From Campylobacter sputorum (GTDB lineage: Bacteria > Campylobacterota > Campylobacteria > Campylobacterales > Campylobacteraceae), in NCBI RefSeq assembly GCF_002220775.1, contig NZ_CP019685.1, positions 1,426,001-1,490,000 on the forward strand: 64,000 nt of DNA. The letters run 5' to 3'. Position 1 is the stretch's first letter, and each line of letters begins with the position of its first letter. A program made the position numbers and the translations under genes. Shown here piece after piece: positions 58,702 to 64,000 of the stretch. A model generated the notes under the pieces. It was not told the DNA's origin, did not search any database, and saw only the letters and a list, made by a program, of their open reading frames with translations.

Positions 58702-59076
58702 TTAAAAACCAGAATTTGTATGTTTTATACCAACAAAATCTTTTCTTAAAACCAAATAACCTTCATGTAAATTTGATAAAATTTCTTTAAATTTACAATC
58801 TATCATATTTTCAACAAGTCTTTTAGCATGTTCTGGAAAAATTTCAATTTCAAAATATCTACTTAAATTTCCTATCTTAAATTTAATGTATTCATTTGGC
58901 GAATTTAAAATTTTTTCATATTCCTCATCGCTTATTTCTAAAATTTTTTCACTAAAATCTATAGTTCCAACACCATGTCCTATGCATGTAGAAAAAATTT
59001 TTATCTGAGAAGCTTTACTAGTATTTATCTTTTCTCCATCAAGATGTCTTTTTGTAAGTTTATGAACTTCTACCAT
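58702..59076 (-). CDS. hycH: Formate hydrogenlyase maturation protein HycH
   Basis: HycH helps mature the large subunit of hydrogenase 3/4. The 124-residue product has the family motif CIGHGVGTIDFSEKIL near 31-46. It is the last gene of the hyf operon, overlapping hyfI by seven bases. Confidence 0.88.
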   Translation of the reverse strand: MVEVHKLTKRHLDGEKINTSKASQIKIFSTCIGHGVGTIDFSEKILEISDEEYEKILNSPNEYIKFKIGNLSRYFEIEIFPEHAKRLVENMIDCKFKEILSNLHEGYLVLRKDFVGIKHTNSGF

Positions 59077-59897
59077 TTTTCTGCACCAAATGCACTATTT
59101 AGTTCTATTTTGTCTTCATCTTCGCAAGATATGTATTTTATATAAACTTCATTGTGCAATATACCCAAGCACTCAGCATATCTAGGGTCTTCTTCGTTTT
59201 GCATTGCTTTTATGATAGATTTTTTTGTTTCTTTTGGATCTTGTGGGTCTTTACTATCTTTTATAGCATCTAAATACTTATCATAAAGCTTTCTACCAAA
59301 AATATAACTCATCAACCTTTTTGCATGAACCAACAAATCTCTTTCAAAAAGTATATTATCAAGCACAGAATCTTCAACAATCAAAGGCATTTTTTCTTCT
59401 TTTTCAAAACTAATTTTTTTTAGTTTTTGATCCATTACACCAAGAGCCGAAGTTAAGCCATAAATAATACTAGCAGGATGTGGCGGACAGCCTGGTATAT
59501 AAACATCAACAGGAATTATCTTATCAACGCCGCTTAAAACACTATAACAATCATAAAATATACCGCCACTCGAACCACAAGCACCAAGAGCGACTACAAG
59601 CTTTGGATCAGGAGCAGCCTCATAAGCTCGCAAAAGCGGGTAATACATCTGTCTTGTAACAGGACCAGAGCATAACAAAATATCCGCATGTCTTGGATTT
59701 GCAACTAGCTTAAAACCAAATCTCTCAGGATCCCACATAGGCGTAATTGCAGCAAATGTTTCTATTTCACAGCCATTGCAACTACCACAATCTATCCTAA
59801 AAACGCTAAAACTTCTACCAATTATTTTAAGAAGTTTTAATTTATCTTCAAGAGCATTTGCATCTTTTATATTTTGAGGAACTTCATAAATTTTCAT
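59070..59897 (-). CDS. hyfI: Hydrogenase-4 small subunit HyfI (NuoB-like)
   Basis: The subunit holds the [4Fe-4S] cluster nearest the Ni-Fe site. The 275-residue protein has DCGSCNGCEIE near 37-47, VALGACGSSGGIF near 103 and VYIPGCPPHP near 132, the NuoB-type cluster ligands. It is longer than E. coli HyfI (252 aa), with a charged C-terminal tail. It overlaps hyfH by four bases. Confidence 0.93.
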   Translation of the reverse strand: MKIYEVPQNIKDANALEDKLKLLKIIGRSFSVFRIDCGSCNGCEIETFAAITPMWDPERFGFKLVANPRHADILLCSGPVTRQMYYPLLRAYEAAPDPKLVVALGACGSSGGIFYDCYSVLSGVDKIIPVDVYIPGCPPHPASIIYGLTSALGVMDQKLKKISFEKEEKMPLIVEDSVLDNILFERDLLVHAKRLMSYIFGRKLYDKYLDAIKDSKDPQDPKETKKSIIKAMQNEEDPRYAECLGILHNEVYIKYISCEDEDKIELNSAFGAEKW

Positions 59898-60433
59898 TTT
59901 ACCTCTGCTCCATTTGTTTTAGTAAAATTATCAACAGTCATATTTTTTTTACATTCTGGACATATGTGTAAATACATTTTTGAATCTTCTAACCTTTTTG
60001 GTGTTAAATTTGCTTTACTAAGTCTTAAAAAACTATACTCAACAAGTCTTTTTGTGCTAAAAACTTTACCGCATTTTTCACAACACTCTACTTCAAGTTC
60101 ACCTCTTTGAATTAAAGCTGATTTATCAAATTTAACAGCCAATTCAAACTCATCACTAAGTCTTATAGCTCCAGTTGGACAAACCTCATCGCAACGCCCA
60201 CAAAATATACACCTAGCACAATTAAATTCCCATATCAATTTTGTTTTATCATTATTGAGTTTTATGGTTATGGCATTTGGCGGACAAGCTATACCACAAG
60301 CTGCACAACCTATGCAAATCTCATACTTATAAAGCGGTCTTCCGCGAAAATTATTTGCTACTTCATATGGTTCAAATGGATATTTATGAGTGCTTTTTCC
60401 ATATTTTTCTGTTATATCAAGAAGTTTCATCAT
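59894..60433 (-). CDS. hyfH: Hydrogenase-4 iron-sulfur subunit HyfH (NuoI-like)
   Basis: The 179-residue protein carries two [4Fe-4S] motifs, CIGCAACGIACP and CARCIFCGRCDEVCP. C-terminal CEKCGKVF and CPECKK pairs could bind zinc, as in E. coli HycF/HyfH. It passes electrons from formate oxidation to HyfI. It overlaps hyfG by four bases. Confidence 0.92.
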   Translation of the reverse strand: MMKLLDITEKYGKSTHKYPFEPYEVANNFRGRPLYKYEICIGCAACGIACPPNAITIKLNNDKTKLIWEFNCARCIFCGRCDEVCPTGAIRLSDEFELAVKFDKSALIQRGELEVECCEKCGKVFSTKRLVEYSFLRLSKANLTPKRLEDSKMYLHICPECKKNMTVDNFTKTNGAEVK

Positions 60434-62172
60434 CTTAAATCCTTTAAAGGATTATTTTTTAAAGTTTTACAAAATTCTTTTAAATCTTTGTTTGTCAAAA
60501 TCCTTGTTTTATGTGTTTTTATATCTACTAAAGTTATTCTTTCTGTGCAAGAATAACAAGGATCCAAACTACAGACTATAAGTGCTGCATCTGCTATTGT
60601 ATTTCCATGAAACTGAAATCTCAAACTTGGCCAATTGTTATAAGTTGCAGCCCTACATCTCCAACGATACACCTTTTGAGCACTTCCTTGCATAATCCAA
60701 TGAACATTTTCACCCCTTGGCGCCTCAACATAAGCTAGTGCATAATTTTCAGGTTTTATTCTAAGTTTAGGATCTTCAATAATAGCAGTTTGTGGCATTA
60801 GCTCAAAACACTGGCGTATTATACTAACTGAGCTTTTTAGCTCTTTATATCTAACAGTAAGCCTTGAAAGAACATCTCCACCATGCTCAACTGCTACATC
60901 AAATTTAATTTTCTTAAAAAAATCATATGGATGATCGTATCTGGTGTCTCTTTTTATGCCACTTCCTCTTATATTTGGACCAACTGCTGAAAAATCTCTT
61001 GCTATTTGCTTATCAAGTATACCAACACCTTTCCAGCGTTTTATCTGCCTTTTATCATCCATTACAGCATCCCAAATTTCATCAACTTGAGTATCTATGG
61101 TTTGTAAAATTTTAAGGCTTTCTTTTATTTCTACACCAGTTATGTCGCGTCTTAAACCACCCATTACAACACTACCATAAGTTTTTCTACCGCCAGTTAC
61201 AAGTTCTGCTAATTTCATAGAATACTCACGAATTCTAAATATATGCATAAAAGCCGTATAGTTTCCTGTTACCTCACAGGCTAAGCCTATATTTAAAAGA
61301 TGAGAATGAAGTCTTTCTATCTCAGAACATATAACTCTTATAGCTTGAGCACGAGCTGGAATTTCTAAATTTATAGCTTTTTCAGCAGCTTCAATACACG
61401 CTATTGCATGTGCGTAACCACAAATTCCACAAACTCTCTCGGCAAGATAACCCATTTGATCATAATTCATTCTATTTTCTGCTAGTTTTTCCATACCGCG
61501 ATGTTGATAAAACAACCTATAATCAGCATCTACTATCATATCTCCATCACAAAAAAGTCTAAAATGTCCTGGCTCATCAGCCGTAACATGAAGCGGACCA
61601 AGAGGAATATCAGTAACATTTGCACCTTGTGGTCTTAAAAACTCGTATTCTGGTTCATTTTGATGTTCTAACATATCAGGTCTGTATCTATAATCCATAG
61701 AATCTTTTCTAAGCGGAAAAAGATCATTTGGCCAATCATCGCTTAAAACAAGTCTTCTTTTATCAGGAAGTCCCTCGGCAACAAGCCCAAACATATCATA
61801 AGCTTCTCTTTCATACCAAACACAAGCTGGAACAAATGGAGTTACACTTGGATAAGTTGGATTTTCAGGCGGCACTAAAGCTTTTATAGTTACAAAACAT
61901 TTCTCATCTTGTGCTATTTCGTCTTCATCGCTCATTTTTCCGCCCTCGATAGAAAGAGCATAATATAAAGCGTAGTTTTTGTTTATAGACCTCTCATCAT
62001 TTGCAACCATTGTTGAAAGATAACCGCCCATATCATAATACATAAATCTAACAGCTTCTGGCAAATCATTAAGTTCTACCAAAGCAGTAACTTGATCTTC
62101 GCATTGTCTTGTTACCTCTAAAATTTTTACTCTTTGTTCTAGTGCTTGTATAAATTTATCACATTTCATCAA
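60430..62172 (-). CDS. hyfG: Hydrogenase-4 large subunit HyfG ([NiFe], NuoC/NuoD fusion)
   Basis: The catalytic subunit. The 580-residue product fuses a NuoC-like N-terminal domain (1-170) with a NuoD-like domain. The Ni-Fe ligands are complete: RVCGICGYAH near 247 and SLDPCYSCTER near 540. It should form or use hydrogen. HypA-F maturation genes are not in the window. Confidence 0.95.
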   Translation of the reverse strand: MMKCDKFIQALEQRVKILEVTRQCEDQVTALVELNDLPEAVRFMYYDMGGYLSTMVANDERSINKNYALYYALSIEGGKMSDEDEIAQDEKCFVTIKALVPPENPTYPSVTPFVPACVWYEREAYDMFGLVAEGLPDKRRLVLSDDWPNDLFPLRKDSMDYRYRPDMLEHQNEPEYEFLRPQGANVTDIPLGPLHVTADEPGHFRLFCDGDMIVDADYRLFYQHRGMEKLAENRMNYDQMGYLAERVCGICGYAHAIACIEAAEKAINLEIPARAQAIRVICSEIERLHSHLLNIGLACEVTGNYTAFMHIFRIREYSMKLAELVTGGRKTYGSVVMGGLRRDITGVEIKESLKILQTIDTQVDEIWDAVMDDKRQIKRWKGVGILDKQIARDFSAVGPNIRGSGIKRDTRYDHPYDFFKKIKFDVAVEHGGDVLSRLTVRYKELKSSVSIIRQCFELMPQTAIIEDPKLRIKPENYALAYVEAPRGENVHWIMQGSAQKVYRWRCRAATYNNWPSLRFQFHGNTIADAALIVCSLDPCYSCTERITLVDIKTHKTRILTNKDLKEFCKTLKNNPLKDLR

Positions 62173-62178
62173 ATTTCC

Positions 62179-63645
62179 TTAACGCATTATTATTTTTACG
62201 CTGTTATTTATTAGTTCCATAAAAACATCAAACTGCCATATACCAAAAGATATTACTAGCAAAGCAAGTAAAATAAGTGATAAATTTTCAGTCAATGTCA
62301 TCTCTTTTGCATATTTTATCTCACCATTTACCTTACCAAAACTAGCTAGAAAAAAGTGTGAAAAATCTGCAATAAAAATAATAGCTAAAGCAATCGCAAA
62401 AAGAATCATTAAAATGTATTGCGAATTTAAAGCAGCTGCTTTAAATATCCAAAACTCACTAACAAAAATAGCAAATCCTGGTACACCAACCAAAGAGCAT
62501 ATGGATATACCAAACAAAACTGTTGTAAGTGGAGCCATTTTTATCATTGAACCCATCTTAGTCATATCTTTTGTTCCATAAATTTTTGCCATATTTCCAG
62601 TTACGCAAAACGCTAAAGCCTTTGTAAAACTATGTGCCATACAGTGAAAAATAGCTGCAAATATACCTATAAAACTGCCTACTCCAAGCCCAAATGCAAT
62701 AACGCCCATATGAACTATAGAGTGATAAGCAAACATTCTTTTTACATCGTGTTGACGTATAAGAAAAAATCCTGCAACAAAAAGTGTAATAAGACCAGAA
62801 ACAACCATTATAGTTTGCACGAAATCAAACCCAATACCTTTTCCAACAATTGCATAATACTTTATAAGACCAAGCATTGCACATTTTAATAAAATTCCAG
62901 ATAACAAAGCAGAAGTTGGTGCAGGCCCTTGTGCATGGACATCTGGAAGCCAAGTATGAGTTGGGACAAGACCGGCTTTTGTTCCAAAGCCAATTAATGC
63001 AAATATAAAAATAAGTTTAAGTGCGTCTTGATTTAAATTTTCAGCATTTTTAAGTAAATTTGTAAAAAGCATACTATCGCCGCTAATATTATTGTTTCCA
63101 GCACAATAAAGCAAAATTGTCGCATAAAGTGCAAATGCCAATCCAATACTGCATATTACTATGTATTTATACCCACTTTCAGTTGATTTTTTATCTTTAT
63201 TTAAAGCAACTAAAAATACAGAAGATAGAGTTGTTGCTTCAATAGCTGCCCACATAAATGCGATATTGTTACAAACTACACTTAAAGTCATTGTGAAAGT
63301 AAAAATAAAAGTAAGTGAAAAGTAGTTTTTTAACTGGCGTAATGTTATATGCTTAGCTTCAATTTCCCATTTCATATATGAGCTCATGTAAAGATTAACC
63401 AAAAAGCCAGTTATTGCAATCAAAGATAAAAATATAGCTCCAAGAGAATCTAAAAATAAAAACTCGTTAAAATAAGAAATATAACCATTTTTTACAACAA
63501 GACCAACAGCACATAACAAAAAAGCCGATATCAAGGTATTAAATGCTATATGTAAATTTTGTAAAACTCTAAAATTTAAAGGCGAAAAAAACATAGTTAC
63601 ACCAAATATCATTGGTAAAATCAAAATCAAAAATAAAATATTCAT
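62179..63645 (-). CDS. hyfF: Hydrogenase-4 membrane subunit HyfF (NuoL/M/N-like)
   Basis: The 488-residue antiporter-like subunit has about 14 membrane helices, the conserved Glu in MWAAIEATTLSS and the Lys in GTKAGLVPTHTWLPDVH, used in proton transfer. It lets the complex couple hydrogen evolution to ion pumping. It stands six bases before hyfG. Confidence 0.94.
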   Translation of the reverse strand: MNILFLILILPMIFGVTMFFSPLNFRVLQNLHIAFNTLISAFLLCAVGLVVKNGYISYFNEFLFLDSLGAIFLSLIAITGFLVNLYMSSYMKWEIEAKHITLRQLKNYFSLTFIFTFTMTLSVVCNNIAFMWAAIEATTLSSVFLVALNKDKKSTESGYKYIVICSIGLAFALYATILLYCAGNNNISGDSMLFTNLLKNAENLNQDALKLIFIFALIGFGTKAGLVPTHTWLPDVHAQGPAPTSALLSGILLKCAMLGLIKYYAIVGKGIGFDFVQTIMVVSGLITLFVAGFFLIRQHDVKRMFAYHSIVHMGVIAFGLGVGSFIGIFAAIFHCMAHSFTKALAFCVTGNMAKIYGTKDMTKMGSMIKMAPLTTVLFGISICSLVGVPGFAIFVSEFWIFKAAALNSQYILMILFAIALAIIFIADFSHFFLASFGKVNGEIKYAKEMTLTENLSLILLALLVISFGIWQFDVFMELINNSVKIIMR

Positions 63646-63648
63646 TTA

Positions 63649-64000
63649 TCAACCTTTTAAATTTATAGCCTTAGATGTATCAAGTGTTTCATATATTTTA
63701 TAATACCTCTTAGCTAAAATTCCCATTATTACGACTGCAAATACAGCATCTGTTAAAATCCCAACTTCAACTATCTCATGAGCATTATATGCCATAAGTG
63801 CTAGGCTAAGATGAATTCCATTTTCAAATAAACAATAAGATAAAATCTGCTTTATAAAAGAATTTCTTAGTATAAAACCAAAAACACCTATCATAAATAT
63901 AAAAGATGCTCCAAACATAGAAATACTTTCTTTAAATATAGAAAACTCCATGAAAACCTTATATAACATCATAGAAACCGCTAAAGAAAAACTAAGTGCG
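63649..64000 (-). CDS. hyfE: Hydrogenase-4 membrane subunit HyfE, 5' end outside window
   Basis: The frame is open to the right edge, with ALSFSLAVSMM before the first visible Met, so the apparent start at 63972 is not the real one. The visible 116 residues have three membrane helices with LFENGIHLSLALMAY and the Glu of HEIVEVGILTDA, typical of HyfE. E. coli HyfE is 216 aa. The rest of the operon (hyfB-D) should lie to the right. Confidence 0.88.
   Translation of the reverse strand, partial: ALSFSLAVSMMLYKVFMEFSIFKESISMFGASFIFMIGVFGFILRNSFIKQILSYCLFENGIHLSLALMAYNAHEIVEVGILTDAVFAVVIMGILAKRYYKIYETLDTSKAINLKG

Overview
The window is about 30% GC and comes from a Campylobacter chromosome. Supporting this are a Campylobacter-type major porin, fliQ-murB, a CbrR-type response regulator, the pbp2-engB-lptA/C-kdsC-rlpA-mltD-tatD block and the fdx-ndk-yceD-rpmF-plsX-fabH block, all in orders familiar from C. 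jejuni. It is not C. jejuni: it has a hydrogenase-4 (hyf) cluster, class III ribonucleotide reductase, an intervening sequence (IVS) in 16S rRNA and two in 23S rRNA. A 16S IVS of this kind is known from C. sputorum and C. helveticus, so a C. sputorum-like species is my inference; it is not proven.

Layout. 1-4.7 kb (minus): a queuosine/molybdopterin operon (ubiA/mqnP, two small genes, moaA, queE, queD) and a small lipoprotein. 4.8-5.9 kb: tRNA-Met, a broken ParE-type toxin-antitoxin remnant and AT-rich DNA. 6-9 kb (plus): nrdD, a separate 56-residue glycyl-radical peptide gene and nrdG. 9-17.4 kb: periplasmic rhodanese, MsrAB, a uracil permease, ferredoxin, ndk, the rpmF-plsX-fabH lipid block, hemE, mscL and a Crp-type regulator. 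17.4-32.3 kb (minus): a long envelope block containing PBP1a, maf, alaS, PBP2, MreD-like protein, N-acetylglutamate synthase, EngB, LptA, LptC, KdsC, HisB, RlpA, MltD, TatD and CbrR. 32.5-34.7 kb: tRNA-Glu, a CPBP membrane protein, a lipoprotein and a Val-Asp-Lys tRNA cluster. 34.8-36.7 kb (plus): mqnD, fliQ, murB. 36.7-40.7 kb: three tandem sodium-symporter paralogs. 40.9-44 kb: pdxS pseudogene, a TlpD-like chemoreceptor and the porin. 44-45.4 kb: a poly-C tract and an IS1595-type remnant.

45.6-55.9 kb is an unusual rRNA locus on the minus strand. The transcript order is 16S (with IVS), a 149-bp tandem array carrying two tRNA-Ala 5' halves, tRNA-Ala, tRNA-Ile, a complete diguanylate cyclase gene, then 23S (two IVSs, one encoding a four-helix-bundle S23 protein) and 5S. 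The 23S gene has its own rrn-type promoter and leader resembling those of 16S, so the locus looks like two transcription units separated by a signalling gene.

56-64 kb: a nitroreductase, an unknown gene, a CNNM/CorC protein, then the hydrogenase-4/formate-hydrogenlyase genes hycH, hyfI, hyfH, hyfG, hyfF and hyfE, which run off the right edge.

Functionally the window suggests a flagellated microaerophile or anaerobe. MqnD and a UbiA/MqnP-type prenyltransferase fit the futalosine menaquinone route, and NrdDG with Hyf fits oxygen-poor growth. The most unusual items are the split NrdD and the rRNA locus.
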